DNA of 64,000 nucleotides. It comes from Bursaphelenchus xylophilus (lineage: Eukaryota; Nematoda; Chromadorea; Rhabditida; Aphelenchoididae). The notes under the pieces are model-generated. The model had not been told where the DNA came from and ran no database searches. It was given only the letters and a program-made list of their open reading frames with translations. Made by a program: the position numbers and the translations under genes. The stretch is from positions 930,001 through 994,000 of the forward strand of contig CAJFCV020000004.1 of assembly GCA_904066235.2 (NCBI GenBank), given 5' to 3'. Positions 49,201 to 59,500 of this stretch are shown here, in pieces. Position 1 is the stretch's first letter, and each line of letters opens with the position of its first letter.

Positions 49201-50767
49201 ATTTCGAAAATGACATTCATTTTTATATTTTGACTTGAAATCAGCACCACCAAAAACCCCGAAGTCGAGTATTTGTGGAAAAAATTCAAAAAATAACTAC
49301 TTTACAATACTATTTAAGAAAAAAAGAAACGATCAGAAAAAATGAAGGTCATTTTCGAAATCAGCACTATCAAAAACCCCTAAATCAAGATATTTGTAAA
49401 AAAATTTGAAAAATTACTACTTTACAGTACTACTTAAGAAAAAAAGTAACAATCAAAAAAAAAACGAATATAATTTTTGAACTCGCCTCATTTATCGTCA
49501 TTTCAAAATTTACACGCAAGAAAAATCATATTTCTCAGTTTCCCCAATTTTTCCCCCAACTGAGCGCTTACTGTTTGACAAGGTGAATAACCTCATCCAA
49601 CCGTCTCATTTCCTCTTCATTTTCCTTAATATCAACCTTCAGTTTGTTTTGATCGTTCTCAACAATCTTATTTTTCTTTTTCAACTCTTCCAGATGACTA
49701 TGGGTGTTCAAAATCTCCTGTTCGCAGGAGGAAAGAAGCGTGTTCAGGTTCTCCGTCAACGCGGGCACATCGAAGAACGGCCGTTTGTTCGACTCCTTCA
49801 GGGGTTTGCGTCTATGATACGAATGAATGTCGTCGTAAGTCCGTTCCTGCGGCCCTGTCATATCAATTATCTTCATCTTGGGTGCGACGATGGCTGGGGA
49901 TTCGATGGAGCCGTCGGAGATGACTTCGTTCAACGTTCGATACTTCACTCGTGCTTTCTTGGTCTTCTTCCAGGTGTCACCGACGACAACTTCCTCCTCG
50001 ATGATCTCAACACTGTCATCCGACCTTTTTTGCGCATCAGCAGCGGATTCTAAACCAAAAATAAAAAAAATATTGAAAAAACTCACCTCCAAACTTGGGG
50101 CCCTTTTGCTCAGCACCGTAAGCTCCAACCGCTCCTCTTCCTTTCCTCACATTGGCCACAACCGGCTCCACAATGCCCTGTTTGTTCGATCCCAGGCCTT
50201 TTCCATGCTCGTATCCCATTTTCTAAACCAGAATCTCAAAAAAGCCTTTTCAACCCACCTTCATCATGTTCATAATGACAGATGCCTTCCCCGAGGATGC
50301 TGTCCATGACGGCGCTGCTTCGGATGATCTTGTCCCAGCAAACCCTCCACTAAAAAATAATATTTTAATCGCATCTAACCAACCCTTTGGCAGAAGCAAA
50401 CGCAGTCTTCTTCTTGGTTTGAAACACCGAAACTTCAACATAATCATCCTTGTTTTTGATACCCGACGTTGATGGAGTGGGCTCGTCGTCTTCCTCGTCC
50501 TCTTCTTGTTTATCCATCTTACTTCCAACACTAATCCCACCACTCACAAAATTCGTAAATTTTAGTGGCTTAGTCTTCCCGAACGAGGGCCTCGCCTGCT
50601 CCTCTTCATCCTTCTCAGCCCATATACCTAAAAATAAAAGATGGGCATAAAGTTAACTTACCATAGATTTGATCATCTTTTGTTTGGCGCCGATTCCTCC
50701 CCGGATTCAAAGCGTATTCGATATCTCTATCATTCACATCAAAACTTTCGAATTCCTCATCAGACAT
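46211..50767 (-). CDS. stip-1: TFIP11/STIP-1, G-patch spliceosome disassembly factor
   Basis: Eleven exons on the minus strand (50,767-50,662; 50,627-50,384; 50,349-50,259; 50,222-50,087; 50,049-49,572; 48,852-48,717; 48,681-48,197; 47,623-47,491; 47,443-47,351; 47,316-47,184; 46,575-46,211) encode 799 residues, near the usual 830-840. Start [20 protein letters not shown]; an acidic low-complexity stretch; a G-patch (about 148-183, [23 protein letters not shown]-type); a central coiled coil; a GCFC domain with [13 protein letters not shown] and [10 protein letters not shown] segments; and a C-terminal [20 protein letters not shown]. It activates the DHX15/Prp43 helicase for release of intron lariats. 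The exon 2 donor was set at AAAGG|GTTGGT because only that keeps the G-patch frame. Introns 5, 7 and 10 carry large repeats. Confidence 0.92.
46617..47164. mobile_element. Element cluster in TFIP11 intron 10
   Basis: 46,617-46,935: left arm GTTCGTCAAGTCGCTGGAAT (type C) with about ten GCACNGTGC sites in two inverted halves around ATGTCGCGGAAATCACTAAT. 46,949-47,134: a GACAGACTG foldback (TCAGTCCGTCGGAAAAATAA / TTATTTTCCCGACACACTGA) followed by a duplicated right tip AGCTCATTATTTTCCCGACA to 47,164. Both sit inside the intron without touching splice sites. Confidence 0.8.
47636..48080. mobile_element. GCACNGTGC element in TFIP11 intron 7
   Basis: Left edge TTCACAAAGTCCATAGACAT matches type B elements. 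The two halves are inverted about a G/C-rich centre near 47,800 (CGCGGCGCGCGCGGCGG): GACGCACAGCGCATTTTCTT and AGCCGTTTGCACTGTGC face AAACGGCTTTTTTGTGGTTT and ACTGTGCGTTGGCGACAAGC. About 14 GCACNGTGC sites. Confidence 0.8.
48895..49545. repeat. Long inverted repeat filling TFIP11 intron 5
   Basis: Left GAGAAATATTATTTTTCTTG, ATTTTGAAATGACGTTAATC and CTTAAGTAGTACTGTAAAGC meet mirror-order inverses at the right (AAGAAAAATCATATTTCTCA, CGTCATTTCAAAATTTACAC). The centre repeats AAATGACATTCATTTTTTCT and AGTGCTGATTTCAAAAATGA. It is the same family as the kinase intron 2 repeat. Confidence 0.85.
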
Positions 50768-51168
50768 CTTGGAAACGAGTCGAGATCAGAGCCGTTTCCA
50801 CAATTTCGCAAGTTCCGGAAAATATTTCTTTATGAGAGCAACAGTTGACATGTTCCTTTCTATGGTCAAGTGTTTCTCTCTGCACGCTGCACTTTTACAT
50901 GCGCACCCTGCGCCCGACGTTCGCGGAATTTCAGCCATTCGAAATTGAAGAAAAAGATTTTTTTTTATTTTTCGGTCGACTAATTTTTTTCCATCCAGTT
51001 TTGGTCGTCTTTCCTCAAGTAGGTTCCTTTTTTGTTTGGTTTTTTTTATTTTAGGCTGTGGTGTCATGGATAATATAAAATTTGGAGCTGTTATAACACT
51101 CTCAAAACCCCTGATATCAGATGAAATAAAGGCTTTATGCTCTATGCCTCATTTTCAGCTGATTCAGA
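50768..51168. promoter_or_regulatory. Divergent promoter region, TFIP11 / coiled-coil gene
   Basis: 400 bp between starts. Contains CACCCTGCGCCCGACGTTCG at about 50,904-50,923, one TCATGGATAATATAA at 51,064, and a TTTTCAG acceptor ending 51,158, probably the trans-splice site of the plus-strand gene. Confidence 0.55.
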
Positions 51169-52183
51169 ATGCCGGGCCCCACTCAACTCTCCGAGAGCAG
51201 TCTTCGAAAGATGGAGGTCCTCAAAAAGTCCAACGAGGAACGCATTGAACAGCAGCGACTCATTGTGGAAAGAGTGAGGCAGCTTCAGAAAGACCAGCAG
51301 GACTACCTGGACGCTCTGCCGGACTTCATTGCCAGTCGCGTTCGAGTGAATATGGATGAAGTTGTGGCCGAGGCCGTGGAGAATGTTAGCCGATTTGTGG
51401 AGCAAATCCAGTCCAACGAAGAAAAGAAGAGGTTGTCACAGAAGCTCCGAGAGCTCAAGCAGGAAGAGGCTAGGGCGTTGGAGCGTCGTCAAGCTGTTGC
51501 GTATGTTTTTTTCCTTTTTTTTGAAGTTTAGGCGAAAAAATCGAATGGCTCGATACTCGTGTAGTGTGATAGGTCGGTAAATGGTCCTGTGGTGGAATTT
51601 CCTGCTCGGTCGCTTAAATAATAACATGTTTTACAATTAGTTGTGGCTTTTATACTCATTTTCTGCCTAATTTTCCCGTAGAAGGACAGTTTTCGATTGC
51701 TTTATGTTGAAGTAGGTACCTTAACTCAATTTTTTGAGAAGTCGGCTTATTTCTGGGCTAAATTGATGTTTTCTTGGTATGAATAGATCGCTGGCATCTG
51801 TTATTTTTATTTTTCATAAGAAATTCTAGAGGTGTGGACTCAAATTTTTCAGTTTAGATAAGAATATTATAGTAGACCCATCGGATGGAATATTTTTGCT
51901 TTCGCTGAAAAAATAAAGCATAGATTTGGAATCTCGCGCCCATCTAGGGATGAAAAAACTCCCCTACTATCTGTTCATTGTGAAATTTCTATAAAATTGA
52001 CTTCATGATCATGAATAATATTCGATTTTCAGAGCCGAACGCCAAAGGGTCGCCGAATTGAAAGAACAACTTGGGTTAGCGACCCAGGAATACGTAGAAC
52101 TGCTGCAGCTAGATCGAACCAAGGTGCAGGAGCAAATTCGGCTATACGAAGCCGTGAAGAAGGCCCAGTCTACTGGTTGTTAA
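51169..52183 (+). CDS. Small coiled-coil protein, unknown
   Basis: Two exons (51,169-51,500; 52,033-52,183) encode 160 residues. I do not recognise the family. Nearly the whole chain is predicted coiled coil by eye: LRKMEVLKKSNEERIEQQRL, IVERVRQLQKDQQDYLDALP, then RFVEQIQSNEEKKRLSQKLR and ELKQEEARALERRQAVAAER. A short break at LPDFIASRVRVNMDEVVAEA divides two helices. There is no signal peptide or membrane segment. The start follows a TTTTCAG acceptor by 10 bases. Length and composition suggest a structural or adaptor subunit of a larger complex. Its 532-bp intron carries GATCATGAATAATATTCG just before exon 2. Confidence 0.8.
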
Positions 52184-52359
52184 CCAAAAACATTGTAATA
52201 CCGAATTTGATGTAATTATTTTTACTCTTAATACATACGATATGGCATGAGTTTAATGGCTAGAGATTTTATGACAGTTTTATGACTTGATTTGATGGCA
52301 AGAACCGACTAATTTTTTTTTTCAGTGGCATATAATTTGACCTAGTATAATATAATGAC

Positions 52360-53630
52360 CTATTCTCCCTTGAAAACTGGCGCTCGTTTCTCAGCAAAGG
52401 CCGCCAATCCCTCCAGACGGTCTTTCGTATTGATCACTTGGGCATAACATTGTTGCTCGATCACCAATCCAGTCCGCAGATCGGTTTCGACCCCTTGATC
52501 AATCGCTGTTTTGGCCACACGAATAGCTATTGGGCCCTAAAACAATATTTGTAAATTGTTAAAAATATGAAAGCTTGCTTTTAACACATGCATTGGACAA
52601 TAAAAAAGACTCAGAAATAGCTTACAGTCCTGAGAATTTCGTCGGCAATCTCTTTCGCCTTCTTGTACGGATCTTCCACACAATGATTGGCAAGGCCCAG
52701 AGAAAAGGCCTCATTTCCGTTCAGAACTCGACCTGTGAAGATCAATTCCTTCGCCAAAGCAGGCCCAACCAATCGTGGAAGTCGTTGCGAACCGCCAGCA
52801 GCAGGGATAATGGCTATTTTCGTCTCAACGAGACCAACTTTTGCCTTCGGAGCTGAAGTGTCATTGATAATATAAAAATTAATTTTTTTTGTTGGGAAAA
52901 TAAGTTTTTGAAAAAAATAATGTGATAGATAAAATCTAAAGAGTCTATTTTACCTATATATCACCTTACTTTACTTTGAAAACGCATGAGTTTGAAATTA
53001 TAGGCAAAAACTCACACACAACTCTAATATCACAGGCAAGTGCAAGTTCGAAGCCTCCACCCAACGCAAACCCATCGATGGCGGCAATTACGGGCACTGG
53101 CAGAGCGCTGACTTCATCCATCGCCGACCTGATGCTATCCACAAACTTGGGGACCTCTTCCACGGTCATTTTCCGGCGTTCTTTTAGATCAGCACCAGTA
53201 CAAAAGGCGCCTTCAACATCGGACTTGATAATCAAAACCCGGGCCGATTTGTCAAATTTCAGCTGGCTGACGGCTTCTCGGAACTAGAAATACATTGTTT
53301 AGGCGATCAACCAGTGTCCTAAACCAGTAAAAAGACAAAAAATGTTAGACTTGACTTACTTTGGACAACAAAAGTTTGGAGATGGCATTCTTGGTGTCCG
53401 GCTTGTGAAGTCGAATGACGCTGATGCCTAAAAGATTCAACGTGCCTTATTCTACAAGGCAACCAATAATCAGCGTCTAAAAACAAAAGAAAAATATAAA
53501 ATTTCTTACCTTCATGTTTCCCGCTCAACTTTTCCAATGTTAGAGGCGACGAATGGCTAGAAAACGCTCGGACTCCGTTGAAACAAAACCTATTCACATT
53601 GATAAAGCCTGGGTAAACCTTGGTAGCCAT
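52360..53630 (-). CDS. AUH: Enoyl-CoA hydratase family, AUH/ECHDC2 type
   Basis: Five exons on the minus strand (53,630-53,510; 53,427-53,360; 53,283-53,016; 52,852-52,626; 52,536-52,360) encode 286 residues. The first 28, Arg/Phe/Ser-rich without acid, look like a mitochondrial targeting sequence. Crotonase motifs: [16 protein letters not shown] (oxyanion hole), [20 protein letters not shown] with Glu142, [12 protein letters not shown] with Glu162, and the C-terminus [15 protein letters not shown]. The two glutamates are 20 apart as in active hydratases. AUH hydrates 3-methylglutaconyl-CoA in leucine breakdown and can bind AU-rich RNA; ECHDC2 is the near alternative. The [13 protein letters not shown] loop has Ala-Ala where Gly-Gly is usual. 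Confidence 0.93.
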
Positions 53631-54144
53631 TTTGAAGACCAATATTACACAAAAATTCCACCAAAAATGAAAAATAAAAATTGGCGAGCTGCGCCCGAGC
53701 TTCGGATGTTCTTTGCTTATTCGAAAGTAAAAATTAGAAGCATTGGATGTTCAAGAATCTAGATGAACCTTGTATGTTCGCTACACAGCTAGGAATATCG
53801 TTAGAGCCGAATTCAGCGTGTTAATTACAGAGATATTCAACATTGATCTATGACAATATAAATTAGCCGAAAATGATTTTTATACCAAGAAATTTCACTT
53901 TAACCATAAGTAATGACCGATCGCAATTTGATTGGTAACATGTTTCCATTTATTTTACTTTCCATCTCACAAAACAGCAAGTATACTATTTCATCGTATA
54001 AAATGTCGCTGCACATATGAACCTCCGCAAGCTGCGCCCAATCTCCAATTTTTTTCTTCTCGGAAAAGTTTTACTGACGTATCACAAGTTGGTTGTCGCT
54101 GTATTCCCAGAGTTTTTAGTGTGTAGAATCGATTTGTGATCAGC
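53631..54144. promoter_or_regulatory. Divergent promoter region, AUH / SelK
   Basis: 514 bp between starts. CGAGCTGCGCCCGAGC at about 53,685-53,700 and GCAAGCTGCGCCCAATC at about 54,027-54,043 each lie 70-110 bp from one ATG. TTTCATCGTATAAAATGTCG at about 53,989 repeats a word seen at 4,735 and 56,440-56,930. GAGTTTTTAG ending near 54,118 may be a trans-splice acceptor for SelK. Confidence 0.5.
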
Positions 54145-54899
54145 ATGCCTTACGTTAATTCGAGTAAGTTGATATTGTTTTAGACATCAACCGGAAGACT
54201 GATCAATATTGTTGCTTTTCAACTGAGATTATGTCCGCAATTGATTTGTAATAGAACAACACGACCTGTAGATGCTGAGAATCCTAATTTTTTTTGTTTT
54301 TAGAGGGCGAGATTGTAAATAATGAGCCATTTCTCAAGTCTATGTACAAGTTCTTCTTCGAGATTTATTTGGCGTTTATGATGTTGTAAGTTCCGGTTTC
54401 GTTTTGTTGATTGATTTTTAGAGCCTTCTTCGAGAAGTTTTTGCAGTTTCCACTAAATTAAAGGCTGCTGTTTGTTAGAAATTATGGTTCTCATATCTGA
54501 CTTGAAGTATAACATAAAATAAGGGTGAAACTGGTTTCAATCCTCAATTATTTTAGCTTCCGATCGTTGTTTGGACCCCTTCTCGGCACATCAGTCGTAG
54601 ATCCCGATGAACAAGACCGGTTTAGGAGCTCATTGGGTCGCCGCGGTGGAGGAGGTGGTGGTGGTGGAGGAGGAGGCGGTGGTGGCGGAAACTGGCCCGG
54701 CCGTCCTGGAGGTAAGCTTTTAAATTTGTTGTTGCATTTTTAGATTGATTGTCAATCAGTTTCACAAAGATTAGTCGATTTTTAAACGAAAATTTATCTT
54801 ATCCATCCTTCAGGTGGTGGCCGTCGTCCAATTGGCCGGCTGAACACCACAACGACCAACATTCCAAGTTGTGCTTCCGGTGGTTGCTGTGGAGGATAA
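54145..54899 (+). CDS. SELENOK: Selenoprotein K homolog, cysteine form
   Basis: Four exons (54,145-54,163; 54,304-54,385; 54,557-54,711; 54,814-54,899) encode 113 residues. MPYVNSKGEIVNN and a single membrane segment (about 20-45, FFFEIYLAFMMLFFRSLFGP) precede a glycine-rich cytosolic tail with a run of 14 Gly, then GRRPIGRLN and a Cys end SGGCCGG. The layout matches SelK: short lumenal end, one helix, Gly/Arg-rich SH3/VCP-binding tail and a penultimate redox residue. In vertebrates that residue is selenocysteine (GGUGR); here TGC TGT and a normal TAA stop show Cys. SelK serves ER-associated degradation and DHHC6 palmitoylation. The Gly run is longer than usual and may vary in length. Confidence 0.88.
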
Positions 54900-55183
54900 T
54901 TTTGATTCCACTGTGCGATGTACAATCTTTCTTTTAATGTTTTTTATTCAAAAAATTAACGAGGATGTGTTCTTATAAAAAAATTTACAAGAATACATCT
55001 AATATTTCTTCTGGTCCTTTTCTTGTCGATTCAATACATTTCCTTCACGCAAATTCTTTCAAAACTCGTCTATTCGAGCTTTTTCGTAGCACATCCACTA
55101 GATGAATACCAATTTATTGGACAGAATAAAATTTTACTACGATATATGGACAGTTACTTAACGGAGTCGATGAATCAGAGGCC

Positions 55184-57193
55184 CTAAGTCATTTTGCAGT
55201 GGTAGTTGACGAACACCAGACAAACGGCCATCCCACCGACGGCCAGCGGTATGATGACCAAGAGGACGATCAAGTTGCTGCCTTGGTACCAACCGCGCGA
55301 CTTGCTCGGGCCTTGCTGATAGTCACGCTGAAATTTGTTGGCGTTTAGAAGGGTTTAGAAGCACAGGGTCTTAAAAAAATCAATTTCAGCCCTCAAGAAG
55401 TTGAGGACGTCAGAAATTTGTAAAAACTCTACAGAAGTTGGCCTAATCCTCCTTAAAATTCTATTTCTCCAATATTAATCACCGAAATTTTTTTTCTGGT
55501 ATTTTTTTCCAAATTTTAGGCCAAAATTTGATGAAAATTGGAAAATAAAGGGAATCTTGGTCGTACAGTGAGGGACCTGATCCAATGGCATAAAACGTCT
55601 CCTTTTGCATCCCGGAAGGGATCAAAATGACTCCAAACCCTTCCCTTCTCTAAGCTAAAAAACTCCGCTTTGAAAAGCGCGCCCTTTCCTTCAAGGCGGG
55701 GTTTTCAAAGCGGGGTTTTTTTAGCTTAGAGAAGGGAAGGGTTTGGAGACATTTTGGTCCCTTCCGGGATGCAAAATGAGACGTTTTTTGCCATTGGATC
55801 CGGTCCCTCACAGTACGACCAAGATTCCCTTTTATTTTGCAATTTCATCAAATTTTGGCCTAAAATTTGGAAAAAATACCAGAAAAAAAAATTTCCGGTG
55901 ATTAATATTGGAGAAATAGAATTTTAAGGAGGGTTAGGCTAATTTCTGTAGAGTTTTTACAAATTTCTGACCTTATGTTGCACTTGAGCTCCTAGTGCAA
56001 AAACACAAAATTTTTTGGTAAAATAGAGGTTGTAAACAAGAGCAACTGTTTGAACAGGTTCTACGTACGATTTACACTCATTTAGATTTATCTCATTGCC
56101 AAAAAATAGGAATTTTTTGCATCACTTTATCTTCTCCTTACCCCTTTGGAACCCGCTCCATAACGAGTCATCTCGTAGTCGCCCTCTCGTCGCTGGTCCA
56201 TGTTGGACCGCAGATGCGCGAACGTATTGCATAGGGGCTCATCACAGGCGCAGACCTCGGTCCAGCGGTCGAAATCCTTGGCACAATCGACCGGTCGGTC
56301 GCGGTCGTCCCAGCCGCATAACTGATCCAGACGGCCGTTTCCGCCTGAAATTTGGGGTAAAATACGCGAATTATTTCTCTTTTGAAAATATAGAGGGCTT
56401 TCGTACGCTGAAATATCGCTTAGACACCGTTTCCGGCGAAAAACGACATTTTATACGATGAAAAATGTTTTGAGTTTTTGTTTGGCCAAATGGTAAGTAA
56501 AAAGATGACTTAAAATAAAGTAAATGCGATTTTAATACTGCATAAACTCCTAAAAAACTATAAATATCAATTTTTCCCTTTGAATGTCACGTTTTTCGCA
56601 AAAAGTGACATTTTATACGACGAAAGATGTTTTGAGTTTTTTGGCCTAATAGTAAGTAAAAAGCCGGCTTAAAATAAAGTAAACACGATTTTAATACTGC
56701 ATAAACTCCTAAAAAACTATAAATATCAATTTTTCCCTTTGAATGTCACGTTTTTCGCAAAAAGTGACATTTTATACGACGAAAGATGTTTTGAGTTTTT
56801 TGGCCTAATAGTAAGCAAAAAGACCACTTAAGTTGATATAGATACGATTTTTATACTACATAGACATCTAGAAATAACAATTTTGCCCCTTATCCGCCAA
56901 ATCTGACATTTTATACGATGAAAGATGTTTCAAACTTACCTTCTGTACTAATTCCAATAAGACACCACTTGCCGGTGCAAACTAATGACCCAGGGCAGGT
57001 TAATTTATCACAGAAACATTTGATTTCGTCTGAAAATTCGGTGTTTACTACACAAATTCAAAAAATTGACGTCAACTTCAAGTATAATATAAACCTCACC
57101 TGAACTACCAAAACTACCGCTGATGAGGTTGGCTACAACCAGCAAGGCGACTGTGGGATGGACAAAGCGTCGGATCGCCGCTCCATCCCACAT
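55184..57193 (-). CDS. Small Cys-rich membrane protein, Ly-6/ET-module type
   Basis: Four exons on the minus strand (57,193-57,100; 57,029-56,940; 56,344-56,142; 55,327-55,184) encode 176 residues. A signal peptide (about 12-30, HPTVALLVVANLISGSFGSS) is followed by CFCDKLTCPGSLVCTGKWC and later CGWDD...VDCAKDF...VCACDEPLCNTF. The cysteine spacing (CxC near the start, CxCxxxxCN at the end) is that of three-finger/Ly-6 and nematode ET modules, which resemble TGF-beta receptor ectodomains. A transmembrane helix (about 146-167, LIVLLVIIPLAVGGMAVCLVF) and a short VNYHCKMT tail end the chain. This suggests a surface or ER chaperone-like partner of a receptor. No specific ligand can be named. Introns 2 and 3 are enlarged by repeats. 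Confidence 0.82.
55411..55971. repeat. Near-perfect long inverted repeat in intron 3 of the Cys-rich gene
   Basis: Both halves mirror for about 280 bp each: CAGAAATTTGTAAAAACTCT / AGAGTTTTTACAAATTTCTG at the ends, then AAAATTCTATTTCTCCAATA, ATTTTAGGCCAAAATTTGAT, GGGAATCTTGGTCGTACAGT, CTGATCCAATGGCATAAAAC and TTCCCTTCTCTAAGCTAAAA with their inverses, centre about 55,690. A CAGTG-type MITE forms the inner 250 bp; the outer arms extend about 150 bp beyond its TA edges. Confidence 0.9.
56440..56930. repeat. Tandem repeat, about 160-bp units, in intron 2 of the Cys-rich gene
   Basis: GACATTTTATACGA(T/C)GAAA recurs near 56,443, 56,606, 56,765 and 56,905. The middle two units are almost exact copies, with TAAACTCCTAAAAAACTATA and TTTGAATGTCACGTTTTTCG. 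Confidence 0.85.
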
Positions 57194-58811
57194 TTAGCGT
57201 TCGGCGGCCGAGGGTTTTGTGGCGGCGGGAAGAATGGCTCCAATTATGGGCCGCTCAATTCATGGCCCAGCCAAAACTTGTGCGCCCGGATGTCTGCAAA
57301 CAAAAACATGACAATTATCATATGCTTTTATGTCGATTGTCTGCACGGAACGCACGCGGGGGATATAATCGAATAAACACGAAAATTCGCGGATTCGGCC
57401 GTTTCTCGGGGTGACAAGGTCAATTTTGCATGGTTAATGCGTCGGAATTTGAAAGAAAGTCCTAGCAACTAAAACGTACTGCAGCTTAGAAGGTATCAAA
57501 AGTCATTAAGCGTTGTTTTGGTTCTAAAAATTGGCATTCTTTACCAAAAATAGCCAAATCATCATGGATAATATAGAAAAGTGGCTAAAAAAGCAAAATT
57601 TTGAGTCTTCCTGTATTTTAAAATGCGCCTAATCAAGTAAATTTGCAATCTACACTGTTTTTACACCTATTTCGAACCCTAAGACGGAATGCCAAAAATG
57701 GCGGGAAAATTTATTTTTGAATTTTGAATATGGCTAATGGCTCTGAATGAAGTGAGAATTCATACGTTAGTCAAAATAGGCACGATAATGCATTTAAACG
57801 GTCAGTAAGACGGTATTTTGAAGGATAATTTGACGAAGGTCATGTGTAATATAAAAAAGCTCAGAATATGGCTTAAAAAATAGTTTTAGACTCAGTCTGC
57901 GGGTAAAATACGACATCGTAGGCTATGGTTACTATATTGCAGACGATTTTTTGGCCGAAAAATTTTGTTAAACACCAAAAATCTCAAAAAATGTCGAAAA
58001 AATCAAAGCTCCGCCCCAAAATGGTCGTTTATCTTGCTCACCTACTTTTACAGTCCCACTTCGCGGCTCATAAACACCGCCGGCCCCATTATTATGCAAT
58101 GTCGGTTGCTTACGCACGAAAAAATCTCAGAATTCGGCGAATTCTCGCGTAAAATATGCAAATTCGGGGCGAGCAGCGGACGAAAGTAATTTACTAAATG
58201 CATTAATTAAACGAAAAACGAATTTCGGGGGGCCGGGCGAAGAAAAGAATGGCCATGAAGGTCCGCCGGGTTTAATGGAAATGCCTGTTTACCCCCTTGT
58301 TGTCATCAACAGATCATTGTAAAGGGCATTTTTGGGGCGGTTTGAAAGCAAAATGAGGCCAAAAGCGGTGACGAATGCGATGGGAATTATGCGGAATTGA
58401 ATGAGAGGGCCGAATGAGGAACGATTTTGTACAGTAATCGGCAAAAAGTGCGGTAAATCTGCGAAAAATTACGATTTTGTGGGAAAAAATTAAAGTTTTG
58501 AGCGAAAAATCGCAAAAAATCTCAAAATTCGGGGGAAAATCGGTTGGAAAGTTGTCTTTAGGGATGTTAAATTTAATATAAAATATGAATACAGTATTAT
58601 TTACTAAAATTTCAATCAGAAAATATAGTAAATTAGCAAAAAATCAAATTTTTTGGAGAAAAATAGAGTTTTTGTCCAAAAGACCGCGAAAAATGCCGAT
58701 TTCAGAGAAAAAATCGATGAAATATCTCCTAAAATATGTAAAGGTAAATATGAACTAACAATAGATAATTATTTTTTTTCTTATAGCCGCTAAAAATGGG
58801 TGATAAATGAG
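57194..58811. other. Upstream region of the Cys-rich gene, nothing coding
   Basis: Contains one ATCATGGATAATATAG word (57,561), a CATGTGTAATATAAA word (57,841), and GC-richer islands at 57,180-57,420 and 58,020-58,110 / 58,230-58,440. No exon is supported; the islands could be regulatory. Confidence 0.45.
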
Positions 58812-59001
58812 TACAGTGGCGGACCTGATCCAGTGGCAAAAAACGTACCATTTTGCATCCGGGAAGTATCAAAAATGTGGCAAAATATCTTCCTCTCTCC
58901 GATTTTTTTGAGTTGGAGAGGGAGGCATTTTACCACATTTTTGATACTTCCCGGATGCAAAATGGTACGTTTTTTGTCACTGAATCATTTCCGTCACTGT
59001 A
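58812..59001. mobile_element. CAGTG-ended MITE, short copy
   Basis: TACAGTGGCGGACCTGATCC to GATTTCCGTCACTGT-type right edge (ATCATTTCCGTCACTGTA). This 190-bp copy lacks the GCGCGCCC centre present in 250-bp copies. TA at both edges. Confidence 0.85.
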
Positions 59002-59154
59002 TCAGTCTGTCGGGAAAATAATGAGCACTCTGTCGCAGCGAAAATCGCATCGTCGCTGAGAAAACGAATTTTGTCACGACAAAATCGATTTGCTTTTCAC
59101 TTCAGCGACACTACTGACGCACCGACATTGTACTCATTATTTTCCCGACAGACT
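59001..59154. mobile_element. GACAGACTG foldback element abutting the MITE
   Basis: ATCAGTCTGTCGGGAAAATA begins at the MITE's final TA; it ends TTATTTTCCCGACAGACT. The two elements share the TA, as if one used the other's target duplication. Confidence 0.82.
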
Positions 59155-59249
59155 AAAAAAAGTAAAAAAAAATTTTTTTTTGGTATTTTTTCGCAAAAAA
59201 TCGGTGTCGCAAAAATCCTGAAAAATCTTCTATAGCCGATTTCTTGGAC

Positions 59250-59500
59250 TACACAGTGGCGGGCGTGATCCATTGGCCAAAAACGTGCCATTTTGCATCC
59301 GGGAAGTATCAAAAATGCAGCAAAATACCTCCCTTTCCAAGTGAAAAACTCTGATTTCAAAAGCGCGCCCACTCTTTTTGTGAGGAAGCCTTTGAAAACG
59401 AAGTTTTTCACTTGGAAAGGGAAGCATTTTGCCACATTTTTGATGCGTCCAGGATGCAAAATGATACGTTTTTTGCCACTGGATCAGGTCCCCCACTGTA
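59250..59500. mobile_element. CAGTG-ended MITE, full copy
   Basis: ACACAGTGGCGGGCGTGATC to GGATCAGGTCCCCCACTGTA, 250 bp, with CAAGTGAAAAACTCTGATTT and its inverse, and the GCGCGCCCACTCTTTTTGTG centre. The same family as 33,265-33,512. Confidence 0.85.

Noticed and set aside
50340..50390. Donor TTG|GTTAGA for TFIP11 exon 2
   Set aside because: It gives a phase that breaks the run into the G-patch; the AAAGG|GTTGGT donor restores it.
53553..53762. Plus-strand frame over the AUH first exon
   Set aside because: Shadow of the minus-strand coding exon.
54890..54899. In-frame TGA/selenocysteine for SelK
   Set aside because: Codons at the site are TGC TGT and the frame ends in TAA; no recoding is needed.
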